Shown in pieces: positions 1 to 7,081 of a stretch of 9,547 nt of DNA (position 1 is the stretch's first letter; each line of letters starts with the position of its first letter). This stretch comes from Flavobacteriales bacterium (lineage in GTDB: Bacteria; Bacteroidota; Bacteroidia; Flavobacteriales_D; Sanyastnellaceae): the NCBI GenBank assembly GCA_947460525.1, contig CANHIV010000013.1:1-9547 (forward strand), in the 5' to 3' direction. The notes beneath the pieces are model-generated. The model did not search any database, was not told the DNA's origin, and saw only the letters and a list, made by a program, of their open reading frames with translations. The position numbers were made by a program, and so were the translations under genes.

Positions 1-30
1 GTATTTGGATATTTATTATCAAGTTGTGAA

Positions 31-603
31 ATGAAGAATCAAACCAAACGTCAACAGATTTCAGAGCGAATTTGGGTAGAGAAACCCAATTCCCAGGAAG
101 TTCACATAGAAATTGATCAGAAGATCCCAAGATGGCAAGAATCATTGCTTTTGGGTTGGTTGATCGCTTGGGCCTTTTGCGGTGGTGTGTTTGTCTATTA
201 CGCTTTGCAACCAGTGCCATGGTCAGATCGCATTTTCTTCATCATTTCATCCTCGTTGTGGTTGTATTTTTTTGTGCGAATTACCAAAGTGTTTTTGTGG
301 CGCAAAATGGGAAAGGAGAAAATTCAGATTCGTACTGGAGAGATGACCATTCAAAATGCGATTGGCAAGTGGGGCAGGGTGGAGCATTTTAAATTGGGAA
401 CCATTCAAAAGCTTGGTGTCATCAAGCAAGATCCAGGAAATTTCTTTGTGTTTCTTGACAACAGTTTTTGGATCATTGGTGGCGAGAAAGTGGGTTTTAT
501 GAAAGGCTCGACACCGCATCGTGTTGGAAAGCAATTGTCGGTAAGAGAAACAGAGTCCTTGATCAGAATCATGGATTCTGCCATCAAAGCTTTCTCAAAG
601 TAA
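31..603 (+). CDS. Two-pass membrane protein of unknown function, possible PH-like cytoplasmic domain
   Basis: I do not recognise a named family. The 190-residue product has a polar N-terminus (1-38), two hydrophobic segments (about 39-58 and 67-88) joined by a short loop with Pro-Val-Pro-Trp, and a basic stretch (RITKVFLWRKMGK) consistent with an inner-membrane hairpin whose C-terminal half is cytoplasmic. Residues 95-185 alternate short hydrophobic and polar runs, like a small beta-rich domain followed by a helix beginning 'LSVRETESLIRIM'. That layout resembles bacterial membrane-anchored PH-like domains, but this is inference only. The ATG at 31 is the first Met. The frame is also open upstream to the window edge (ten codons without a stop), so an earlier start cannot be excluded. 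The 3' end overlaps the convergent aroQ by nine bases. Confidence is high that it is a gene and low for function. Confidence 0.8.
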   Translation: MKNQTKRQQISERIWVEKPNSQEVHIEIDQKIPRWQESLLLGWLIAWAFCGGVFVYYALQPVPWSDRIFFIISSSLWLYFFVRITKVFLWRKMGKEKIQIRTGEMTIQNAIGKWGRVEHFKLGTIQKLGVIKQDPGNFFVFLDNSFWIIGGEKVGFMKGSTPHRVGKQLSVRETESLIRIMDSAIKAFSK

Positions 604-1017
604 TTGGAGAATGGCTTGAACTGCCAAAGGATACCCTTTTTCTTTTAGTCCCATAATTACACCATCACAGACACTTCCTGTTAGGCTTTGATGTCTGAAC
701 TCCTCGCGTGCATGCAAGTTGGAAAGGTGTACCTCTATTTTGGGCGCCTGTAAAATCTCTAAAGCATCACGGATGGCTACACTGGTGTGCGAGTAACCTC
801 CTGGATTGATGATCAAGGGTTGGTTTTCACGTACACAAAGCTGAATGCGATCAATGATATCCCCTTCGGTATTGCTTTGAAAGAAATCAAAGTCGATGGA
901 AGGATATTGATGAATCAAAAGATCCTGAATATCTGAAAGTTGAAGATGACCATATTGACTGGAATCTCGTTGCCCCAATAAATTGAGGTTGGGACCATGT
1001 ATCACGGTAATCTTCAT
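595..1017 (-). CDS. aroQ: Type II 3-dehydroquinate dehydratase
   Basis: This enzyme catalyses the third step of the shikimate pathway, the trans-dehydration of 3-dehydroquinate to 3-dehydroshikimate, in the cytoplasm as a dodecamer. The 140 residues match the usual family length (about 140-150). Visible motifs are GPNLNLLG (8-15) with N12, the mobile-lid arginine R17 and catalytic tyrosine Y22 in 'YG', QSNTEG (47-52), the NPGGYSHTS block (71-79) with N71 and H77, and EVHLSNLHAREEFRHQS (95-111) with E95, catalytic base partner H97 and R108. All expected active-site positions are present. The lid reads LGQRDSSQYG where many homologues have RExxxYG. The start ATG (1015-1017) shares one base with the TAA of the upstream 923-residue gene, so the two are probably co-transcribed and translationally coupled. 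Its stop overlaps the opposing membrane-protein gene. Confidence 0.97.
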   Translation of the reverse strand: MKITVIHGPNLNLLGQRDSSQYGHLQLSDIQDLLIHQYPSIDFDFFQSNTEGDIIDRIQLCVRENQPLIINPGGYSHTSVAIRDALEILQAPKIEVHLSNLHAREEFRHQSLTGSVCDGVIMGLKEKGYPLAVQAILQLL

Positions 1018-3788
1018 TACTGCGTCATCAAATTGGTGGTTTCATCACGCCAAGTTTGTTCAGTGATGCTGGTTCCGTTTTTAAAATAATAGGCACCAGA
1101 TGTAGAAACAATCTTGCGGTAAACGTAAGTTTTACCTTTGGCTCTTACGGTTCTTTCTAAGACTTTTTTATTGCCCAGATCATAAGATCGCTCGGTAATG
1201 GCATCTTGCTCTTGTTGAATATTGGCGATGATTTCAGTGCGTGAAGGTTGGGGCTCCACAACGGCATTTTCAAACAACTCTTCTCTGCGATCAAATCCAC
1301 GGTTTTCTGCATCCGCTTTCTTTTGAAGCAAATTCATTTCTGTGTTGTGACGAATTTCATTCAAGGCCATTAGGTTTTCATCCCTTCTGTCTTTCTTGTC
1401 TTCGCCCCATTTTGAAAGATCTTCTTTTTGACTTTCAGTAGAAGATGAATTCATTTCGCGTTTGGAATTGGCAGCACTGGCCCAATACTCTTCGTTGCTT
1501 TGATACTCCCCAGTTTTTTCTAGGAATGCTTCTGTATTGCGCTTTTGAAGTTCGGCACCATAGGTCTGGGTATTCACGCCCATTTGCTTTTGCATTTCAA
1601 ATGTGCGAAGGTTCCCGTCGATTCTATTTTTGGATCTGTCGTTGTACGTTTGATCCTCAAACTTCATGTTGTCCTTTAGCGTACTGATTTGATTGATGTT
1701 GGAGCGACGATTGCCATCGTTTTTGCTCAAAGCAAACATCATCTTTTTGTAGTTCTCTGTCGATTCAATTCTCGTGTCACGATGAGATTGGGCACTGATT
1801 TTTAATTTTCTATCCGTGTCGTTGTACGCTGCTATTTGCTGGGTTGTGCTGTCTACGCGGCGCATGTGCCAACTATTTCCTTCCGATTGAATGGTGCTGA
1901 GGTATTCCGTTTTGTTGGTGAGCTCTTCGATTTTTGTCTCTAATCGCAACTTGTTCTTCTTGTTGAAGTAAGTGTCATAATTCAAGAAATTTCTTTTTTC
2001 CTGGGCTATGCTATCGGCTTTTAATGCTGCACGCTGTCTTCTGGCTTCCCTGTAGAAAGCATCCAATGCGTCTTCTGCGGCGGAACCTCTAATGTTGCCA
2101 CCACCAGAGTTGGTGTTGGTATTGGACAGTGCTTCATCCAATTTTCTTTTCTTTTCCTTTTCCTCTTCCTCTCTTCTCCGGCGCTCAGCCAATGCATCTT
2201 CTTCTTGCTTCGCCAATGCTGCGCGCATGTCCGCTTCTTGCTTCAACCGCTCCGCTTCTTTCATTTGACGGGCAAGTTCATCAGCATCCATAGCATTTTT
2301 TAATTGTGCAATGGTGTTATCAATGGCAGCTATTTGAGATTTTGGGTAACCTTCAGCAGGTAGTATGCCCAATGCTTGGTTGTAAAATTCTTTTGACTGT
2401 GTCAACTTGGCCAAATCTTTTCCATTGGCACTTTTGAACATGTCATCTGCCATTTTAACCAGGTTGTCGTATTCTTTCTTCTTTCTTGCTTTTTCTGCAT
2501 CCTCCTTGTCCTTCATTTCCTTTGCAACGACAGCATCTTCTTGCTCTTTCATCAGACGTTTTATCTCGTCTATTTTTTCTTGAGGTAGTGACTCCTCAGG
2601 CTTGATTGACTTGGCCTCTTCAAAATTACCAAGGGCTGAGGGATAGTCTTTCTTATCAATGCTTTTTTGCCCCAAAGACATGAGCTCTGTGTAGCGCTTG
2701 TTCTTTTTGGCTTGCGCATCGGCGTCATTTTTCATCTTGTCCATGAGCTCTTTTGCTTTTGCAATTTGCTCTTTCGGATAAGATTCCTTGGCTAAAATAT
2801 TGCTGGCCTCCTTGTATTTGGCAATGGCCTCTTCGTATTTGGCGGCATCAAACAGTTTATCAGCGTCTCTGATCAAATTGTCGTACTCACTGAATGTCGC
2901 ATTTTCTTTCATTCTGCGATCCAGCTCGGCTAACTTTTCTGTTGGCTCTTTGAGCTTTGGTCGCATTTTTTTGGCTTCGTTGAATTTGGATCTGGCCACT
3001 TCCCATTGATGGTTGTTCATGGCTTCATCGCCTTCAATCATCAATAAACCATAACGGGCTTCTTCTTTTTTCGCGGCATCGTCGCCAGACATCAATTCCT
3101 TGACCTTCGCAATTTTTTGTTTGGGCAATTCATGTTGTGGAAACATGGCTTGGGCTTGCTCGTATTTCGCAATGGCAGCCGCATAATCTTTGACAATTAC
3201 TTTTTCGTCGCCTTGTTGCAATAGCTTTTCAAACTCTTTGAATTTGGCTTGATCAGCTTTGTTAGCGGATTCAACCCTTTTTAATTCAGCGTCAATTTTC
3301 TCTCTTTGTTTTCGGATGTAATCTTCATCCCAACCAATGTTGTCTGTATCACTCATGTAAACCGCTTTGGCTGCAGGTTCTTTCATGATATCCAAATTGA
3401 AACCCATTGGCGCTTTGAACAAAGAAACTTCCATGTCAAATTCATATCCACCGCGTTGTTCTTCTTTGGGCACATTACGGGTGTCAAGACGCGCAACTTT
3501 AGGTGCGTAAAGATCTTTGGAGAACTTAATATCGTACGTATGTCCAAGTTGAAGTTCTTTCTTAATCTTGCCATTATCCGGAACCGAGATGGTTTCAAAT
3601 ATTCCTCCATTTTTGTAAATGGTAACAACAGAGCCACCCAATTTACCGCCATTGTCCTCGTCTTTGACGACAATATTCAATGAAATAACAGTGTTTTGGG
3701 TCCATGCGCTTTTAGCCGCTAGTAGCAGCAAGAGAATTAAGATTCTCTTGAATGAAAAACTGAAAAAAGTGACTTTGCTTCTCTTCAT
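1017..3788 (-). CDS. Large exported TPR-like/coiled-coil protein with conserved Bacteroidota C-terminal tail
   Basis: This is a 923-residue protein of unknown specific function. A signal peptide is clear: basic MKRSK, a Leu-rich core (residues 16-25) and likely cleavage near AWTQ (28-31). Residues 33-125 look like a beta-sandwich of the carboxypeptidase-regulatory/CNA-B kind (VVKDEDNGGKLGGSVVTIYKNGG). Five TPR-like helical repeats follow (about 183-496). Next come a highly charged coiled coil (500-555, runs of R, E and K), a Gly/Ser/Asn linker (557-570), a long polar charged region (570-850) and a tail (866-916) with ITERSYDLGNKK and YYFKNGTSITEQTW. That tail recalls the ends of other large Bacteroidota envelope proteins. 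It does not have the usual YPNP...GxYxL form of a T9SS sorting domain. Export to the periplasm or cell surface and a scaffolding role are inferences. aroQ follows with a one-base TAATG overlap, and the FAD oxidoreductase diverges 33 bases upstream. Confidence 0.9.
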   Translation of the reverse strand: MKRSKVTFFSFSFKRILILLLLLAAKSAWTQNTVISLNIVVKDEDNGGKLGGSVVTIYKNGGIFETISVPDNGKIKKELQLGHTYDIKFSKDLYAPKVARLDTRNVPKEEQRGGYEFDMEVSLFKAPMGFNLDIMKEPAAKAVYMSDTDNIGWDEDYIRKQREKIDAELKRVESANKADQAKFKEFEKLLQQGDEKVIVKDYAAAIAKYEQAQAMFPQHELPKQKIAKVKELMSGDDAAKKEEARYGLLMIEGDEAMNNHQWEVARSKFNEAKKMRPKLKEPTEKLAELDRRMKENATFSEYDNLIRDADKLFDAAKYEEAIAKYKEASNILAKESYPKEQIAKAKELMDKMKNDADAQAKKNKRYTELMSLGQKSIDKKDYPSALGNFEEAKSIKPEESLPQEKIDEIKRLMKEQEDAVVAKEMKDKEDAEKARKKKEYDNLVKMADDMFKSANGKDLAKLTQSKEFYNQALGILPAEGYPKSQIAAIDNTIAQLKNAMDADELARQMKEAERLKQEADMRAALAKQEEDALAERRRREEEEKEKKRKLDEALSNTNTNSGGGNIRGSAAEDALDAFYREARRQRAALKADSIAQEKRNFLNYDTYFNKKNKLRLETKIEELTNKTEYLSTIQSEGNSWHMRRVDSTTQQIAAYNDTDRKLKISAQSHRDTRIESTENYKKMMFALSKNDGNRRSNINQISTLKDNMKFEDQTYNDRSKNRIDGNLRTFEMQKQMGVNTQTYGAELQKRNTEAFLEKTGEYQSNEEYWASAANSKREMNSSSTESQKEDLSKWGEDKKDRRDENLMALNEIRHNTEMNLLQKKADAENRGFDRREELFENAVVEPQPSRTEIIANIQQEQDAITERSYDLGNKKVLERTVRAKGKTYVYRKIVSTSGAYYFKNGTSITEQTWRDETTNLMTQ
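2301..3242 (-). repeat. Five tandem TPR-like protein repeats within the 923-residue exported protein
   Basis: Five degenerate units of about 55-65 residues lie at residues 183-233, 244-294, 301-351, 365-415 and 440-496. Each has a first helix with a small-residue/aromatic pattern (for example DYAAAIAKYEQA, KYEEAIAKYKEA, DYPSALGNFEEA), then a proline-marked turn (MFPQHELPKQKI, ILAKESYPKEQI, IKPEESLPQEKI, ILPAEGYPKSQI) and a second helix ending in 'ELM' or similar. The second unit is the least regular (MRPKLKEPTEKL). The period is longer than the canonical 34 residues because each TPR-like hairpin is followed by a charged spacer helix. Repeats of this type usually make superhelical protein-binding surfaces. 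Confidence 0.8.
3729..3750 (-). other. Perfect 9-bp inverted repeat in the signal-peptide coding region
   Basis: The arms CAAGAGAAT (3729-3737) and ATTCTCTTG (3742-3750) are exact reverse complements around a 4-base loop. In the minus-strand transcript this would form a hairpin over roughly codons 13-20 of the 923-residue gene, about 38 bases after the start codon. It could slow early translation, or it may simply reflect the choice of Arg, Ile and Leu codons. Its location inside a coding region and the lack of a U-tract argue against a terminator. Confidence 0.45.
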
Positions 3789-3821
3789 GAATACATTCGC
3801 ATGATTTCTTAACGTAAATGT

Positions 3822-4925
3822 ATGAATTTTAGTTACTGGGAGTTTGATTTTTACTTAAAAAATATTGATTTTGCTATCATCGGTGGTGGCATTGTGGGCA
3901 TGAGTTCAGCCTATCACTTGAAAAGGAAATTCCCCAATGCCCGAATTGTAGTTGTTGAGCGGGATTTTTTTTCAGCAGGTGCCAGCTCCCGAAATGCAGG
4001 CTTTGCTTGTTTTGGAAGTCCAACTGAGATATTGTCGGATGCCCAAGTCAATGGTTGGGAATCGGTTTTAAAAACCATTCAAAACAGGTACATGGGCCTG
4101 CAGGCTTTGCAGGATATAATACCGATGAGCAAAATGGACGGATGTCAGAATGGTGGAGTGGAGATTTTTGAATCTCATGAAAGCGACAAGTTCGATAGCA
4201 CCATGGATCAATTGCCTGATCTGAACCGTCGAGTGAACGATGTGTTGGGCTTTTCACCTTATCAAAAAAAGTCCGAGCCATTTGGATTAACGAATATTAT
4301 TGGCGCAATTGGGATTGATCGCGAAGGGATGATTCATCCAGGAAAAATGTTGGCGCAATGGCAAAAGATCAATCGCGAATTGGGAATTGAGATTTTATAT
4401 GGGTTGAATATTGAATCCGTTGATGTAGCATCGGGGGCCTTTCAAATTCGGGGGCGTTGGATTCTGCCGTCACGATTGGTGGTTTGCACCAACGGATTGA
4501 CGCCTGGCTTGATCAGTGGACTGGACGTTATTCCTGCACGGAATCAGGTTTTGGTCACCAATGAAATTCTGGAGAAGCCATGGAATCAAACGTTTCATCT
4601 AAGAGAGGGCTATGTGTATTTTAGAAATGTGGGAAGACGAGTATTGATCGGCGGGGGAAGAGATATGTTTAGAGAGCAGGAAGCCACATTGCTGTTGGAA
4701 GAAACAGAGAATGTTAAACATTATCTGCATGAGACCATTCAGCGACTTTTGGGTCGGGAAGTAGAAATAGAGCACCACTGGAGTGGCATCATGGGAATGG
4801 GCAATAGCAAAGGGCCGATTATTCAATCCCTCTCGGAAAAAACCTACGTTGCGGTGCGCATGGGTGGCATGGGAGTGGCTATTGGCACTTGGGTGGGGCA
4901 GGAATTGGCCCGTATCATGGAATAA
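3822..4925 (+). CDS. FAD-dependent oxidoreductase, DAO (D-amino-acid oxidase-like) family
   Basis: This is a cytoplasmic flavoprotein of 367 residues, full length for the DAO family. The FAD-binding Rossmann fold is near the N-terminus: beta strand IDFAII followed by GGGIVG (21-26), and the ribose-binding glutamate E46 closing the second strand (RIVVVERD). The family 'GASSRNAGFACFGS' block (53-66) lies in the usual position where substrate and flavin meet. The second nucleotide-contact segment (LVVCTNG, 219-225) and the C-terminal FAD contact (GGMGVAIGTWVGQELA, 348-363) are also present. The substrate is not evident: members oxidise glycine, sarcosine, D-amino acids or related amines, so calling it a specific oxidase would be unjustified. 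The start is supported by the MNFSYWE N-terminus, which I recognise as typical of Bacteroidota homologues. The gene diverges from the 923-residue gene across 33 bases and converges on mdh. Confidence 0.93.
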   Translation: MNFSYWEFDFYLKNIDFAIIGGGIVGMSSAYHLKRKFPNARIVVVERDFFSAGASSRNAGFACFGSPTEILSDAQVNGWESVLKTIQNRYMGLQALQDIIPMSKMDGCQNGGVEIFESHESDKFDSTMDQLPDLNRRVNDVLGFSPYQKKSEPFGLTNIIGAIGIDREGMIHPGKMLAQWQKINRELGIEILYGLNIESVDVASGAFQIRGRWILPSRLVVCTNGLTPGLISGLDVIPARNQVLVTNEILEKPWNQTFHLREGYVYFRNVGRRVLIGGGRDMFREQEATLLLEETENVKHYLHETIQRLLGREVEIEHHWSGIMGMGNSKGPIIQSLSEKTYVAVRMGGMGVAIGTWVGQELARIME

Positions 4926-4952
4926 CAAAGGGCGAATAATATTCGCCCTTTG
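4926..4952. terminator. Bidirectional intrinsic terminator between the oxidoreductase gene and mdh
   Basis: The 12-base arms CAAAGGGCGAAT (4926-4937) and ATTCGCCCTTTG (4941-4952) are perfect reverse complements with a 3-base loop. The hairpin starts at the base after the oxidoreductase stop codon and ends 19 bases before the mdh stop codon, the classic place for a terminator shared by convergent genes. The flanking tracts are modest: TTATT follows on the minus strand, while the plus side is A/G-rich. Termination may therefore be stronger for mdh, and the structure may also stabilise 3' ends. Confidence 0.85.
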
Positions 4953-4971
4953 AAAGAAAGAGGATAAAAGA

Positions 4972-5910
4972 TTAAGCGTTGGCGTTCATGCGATCCAAAA
5001 CGTTCATCACGTCTTTTACCGCAATTGCAGATGCATCCAACAATGCTTTTTCTTCTTCGTTCAATTTTAATTCAATGATCTTCTCAACGCCGTTTTTACC
5101 CAATACAACTGGAACGCCCAAGAAGATATCTTTTAAACCATACTCACCTTGTAACCAAACACAACAAGGGAAAATGCGCTTTTGATCGCGAACAATAGCT
5201 TCAACCATTTGCGCTGCAGCAGCTCCAGGAGCATACCATGCAGAAGTACCTAGAAGGTTAACGATTTCACCGCCACCTACTTTGGTGCGCTCAACGATGG
5301 CATCCAATTGTTCTTTTTCGATCAATTCCGTTACAGGAATTCCGCCGACAGTTGTATAACGAGGTAGTGGCACCATGGTATCGCCATGTCCACCCATCAA
5401 TACCGCTTGAATGTCTTTTGGTGAGCAATTCAACGCTTCTGCCAAAAATGCACGGTAGCGCGCGGTATCAAGAATACCCGCCATACCAAATACGCGGTTG
5501 CTTGGAACCTTGGCAGCCAAATATGCGCAATAGGTCATTACGTCCAAAGGATTGGATACAATAACAATAATGGCATTTGGGCTGTGTTGGATAATGTTTT
5601 CAGTAACTGATTTTACGATACCTGCATTGGTAGCGATCAAATCGTCTCGGCTCATTCCAGGTTTACGTGGCAAACCAGATGTAATAACAACAACATCTGA
5701 ATTGGCTGTTTTACTGTAATCCCCTGTAGAACCTACAGTGCGACTGTCGTACAAGTTGATGGGCGCTGTTTGCCAGATGTCCAAAGCTTTTCCTTCGGCA
5801 AAACCTGGTTTGATGTCCACCAATACAATTTCGTTGGCAATCTCGCGATGTGCGAGTACATCAGCGCAAGTAGCTCCAACATTTCCTGCGCCTACAACTG
5901 TAACTTTCAT
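4972..5910 (-). CDS. mdh: Malate dehydrogenase (NAD-dependent, LDH-like MDH type)
   Basis: This cytoplasmic TCA-cycle enzyme interconverts malate and oxaloacetate with NAD. The 312 residues fit the family length. The dinucleotide fold has GAGNVG (7-12), and D32 at the end of the second strand indicates NAD rather than NADP preference. The active-site loop is PRKPGMSR with R82 and R88. An arginine at the first of these sites marks malate dehydrogenase rather than lactate dehydrogenase, which has Gln there. VSNPLDVMT (118-126) contains substrate-contact N120, GILDTARYR (145-153) carries D148 and R151, and GGHGDTMVP (173-181) contains catalytic H175. It belongs to the LDH-like MDH group common in Bacteroidota. 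The ATG is followed directly by the KVTVVGAGN strand, so the start is secure. Its leader is A-rich (ATTAAAAACC) without a Shine-Dalgarno, and it diverges from the exported-protein operon. Confidence 0.97.
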   Translation of the reverse strand: MKVTVVGAGNVGATCADVLAHREIANEIVLVDIKPGFAEGKALDIWQTAPINLYDSRTVGSTGDYSKTANSDVVVITSGLPRKPGMSRDDLIATNAGIVKSVTENIIQHSPNAIIVIVSNPLDVMTYCAYLAAKVPSNRVFGMAGILDTARYRAFLAEALNCSPKDIQAVLMGGHGDTMVPLPRYTTVGGIPVTELIEKEQLDAIVERTKVGGGEIVNLLGTSAWYAPGAAAAQMVEAIVRDQKRIFPCCVWLQGEYGLKDIFLGVPVVLGKNGVEKIIELKLNEEEKALLDASAIAVKDVMNVLDRMNANA

Positions 5911-5942
5911 GGTTTTTAATTTTCTAGTGAAATTTTCGATGG

Positions 5943-5950
5943 CAATATTA
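5943..5950 (-). promoter_or_regulatory. Candidate Bacteroidota -7 element for mdh
   Basis: Read on the minus strand, the sequence TAATATTG differs at one base from the Bacteroidota -7 consensus TAnnTTTG and lies 32 bases before the mdh start codon. I see no convincing -33 TTTG at the expected distance, so the call is tentative. It overlaps one arm of the inverted repeat described separately. Confidence 0.35.
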
Positions 5951-5980
5951 CGTTAAGGAACCATATTTGCACGTAACATT
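5944..5980. promoter_or_regulatory. Imperfect inverted repeat in the mdh/operon divergent gap (possible operator)
   Basis: The arms AATATTACGT (5944-5953) and ACGTAACATT (5971-5980) are reverse complements at nine of ten positions, separated by 17 bases. The dyad lies near the middle of the 88-base gap between two divergent start codons and overlaps both candidate -7 elements. That is where a regulator acting on both transcripts would be expected to bind. No specific regulator is implied by the sequence. Confidence 0.4.
5962..5969 (+). promoter_or_regulatory. Candidate Bacteroidota -7 element for the exported-protein operon
   Basis: CATATTTG matches TAnnTTTG at all but the first base and lies 29 bases before the ATG at 5999. 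A matching -33 element is not clear. It sits inside the spacer of the inverted repeat at 5944-5980. Confidence 0.35.
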
Positions 5981-5998
5981 CATCATAAATTTTGGAAT

Positions 5999-7081
5999 AT
6001 GTTGATTTTTAAATTAAGAACCTTTGCGGCTGTTTTGCTTTGCCTCATTTCAGTAGAAATGTTGGCGCAACCTCAGGCGCTGCCTCAAGGGCAGCCAGGC
6101 AAGGATTTTAACGCTGTTGACGCTTCTGGAAAGCGCCATGGTGTTTGGATTCGACAATACAAAAACAAGCCGGAGATTCTGTATTACAAAGGTCAATATG
6201 AGCATGGCAGGCCAATTGGAAAATGGAATTTCTATGATCAAGAAGGAAGGTTGATGTCTGAGGTGGACCATATCGCGGATTCTACCATCAATGATGTGAA
6301 GATGTTTTATGCCGATGGCGCGCTTCTGGCTGAAGGCAGGTATGTCGGTAGAATGGTCAATGAGAAATGGCGCAGAGACAAAGAGGGTTTATGGAAAATG
6401 TACTTCCCCAACGGTAAATTGTCTACAGAGGAGAATTATCAGGGTGGTCAGAAAAATGGCGGGGTGAATTTGTATCTTGAATCTGGGGTTTTGGTTTGTG
6501 TTTCACAATACAAGAATGGTTTGCTCGAGGGTCCTTTTGAGCAGCGCAATGCAGCGGGAAAGAAGATCTTGGAATGTTTATATGTAAAGGGTCTTAAACA
6601 TGGTCCTTCTAAAACTTATTTTGAGGATGGAAAGGTGCAGATGAAGGGGGTTTATTTTGAAGGGGAATTTGATAAAATTTGGGAGTCGTTTTTGCCCAAC
6701 GGAAGACAGGAAATGGTTGTTCATTACAACAAGGGTCAAGTGGTGAAACAGTCCTTTATCAACAAGGATGTTGAGGAGTTTTATGAAAGTGGCATTCCAA
6801 AAAGAAGTTGCTCTTATGTTAATGGCAAATTGGAAGGTCCCTTCCGGGAGTATTATGATTTGGGCAATTTTGAGAAAATTCCATCTTCGCCAGAAGATCA
6901 GAAAATTGGCATTATGCACAAAGAACGTTTGACGGGTACCGTTGTAAAAGTAGAAGGCGATTATCTCAATAATGTCTACGAGGGGAAAATAGTTTTTCGT
7001 TCTGAAACAGGACAGATAGAGCATGAAGAGGTTTGGGAGAATGGCAAAATGATCAGTACCACGGCAAAGCCCAAGCCATGA
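5999..7081 (+). CDS. Exported MORN_2/YwqK-like repeat protein
   Basis: The 360-residue product carries a signal peptide (MLIFKLRTFAAVLLCLISV, likely cleavage after LAQ at 22-24). It is followed by many copies of the MORN_2-type motif of the YwqK 'antitoxin' family, recognisable as aromatic-x-x-G-KL/x...Y.NG/EG-x-x-G-P/x-W units. Examples are KRHGVWIRQY (45-54), GKWNFYDQEGRL (74-85), GLWKMYFPNGKLSTEENYQGG (begins 130), YKNGLLEGPFE (171-181), LKHGPSKTYFEDGKVQMKG (199-217) and VNGKLEGPFREYYD (274-287). These repeats form stacked beta hairpins. In Bacteroidota such proteins are usually exported and their partner is unknown; 'antitoxin' is a database label carried over from YwqK and should not be taken as function here. 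The gene ends in ATGA, overlapping the next gene's start by four bases, so it is the first gene of a coupled operon. Confidence 0.88.
   Translation: MLIFKLRTFAAVLLCLISVEMLAQPQALPQGQPGKDFNAVDASGKRHGVWIRQYKNKPEILYYKGQYEHGRPIGKWNFYDQEGRLMSEVDHIADSTINDVKMFYADGALLAEGRYVGRMVNEKWRRDKEGLWKMYFPNGKLSTEENYQGGQKNGGVNLYLESGVLVCVSQYKNGLLEGPFEQRNAAGKKILECLYVKGLKHGPSKTYFEDGKVQMKGVYFEGEFDKIWESFLPNGRQEMVVHYNKGQVVKQSFINKDVEEFYESGIPKRSCSYVNGKLEGPFREYYDLGNFEKIPSSPEDQKIGIMHKERLTGTVVKVEGDYLNNVYEGKIVFRSETGQIEHEEVWENGKMISTTAKPKP

Noticed and set aside
1017..1250. T9SS sorting domain at the end of the 923-residue protein
   Set aside because: The tail lacks the YPNP opening, the GxYxL strand and the terminal Lys-rich pattern seen in the subtilase.
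3306..3683. Open frame of 125 codons on the plus strand
   Set aside because: It is antisense to the N-terminal part of the 923-residue gene, with no domain and no start signal.
4972..5910. Lactate dehydrogenase as an alternative for mdh
   Set aside because: The active-site loop has Arg (PRKPGMSR) where lactate dehydrogenases have Gln, which points to malate as substrate.
6578..7024. Open frame of 148 codons on the minus strand
   Set aside because: It lies wholly antisense to the MORN_2 gene, and its composition (many Phe, Ile and Asn) looks like a reverse-strand shadow with no recognisable domain.
7033..7077. Upstream TTG start for the subtilase, adding 15 residues
   Set aside because: The added residues are polar and would bury the signal peptide. 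The ATG at 7078 begins a textbook signal peptide and gives the ATGA overlap.
5999..7081. Toxin-antitoxin antitoxin role suggested by the YwqK family label
   Set aside because: The protein has a signal peptide and no adjacent toxin-like gene. The label reflects repeat similarity only.
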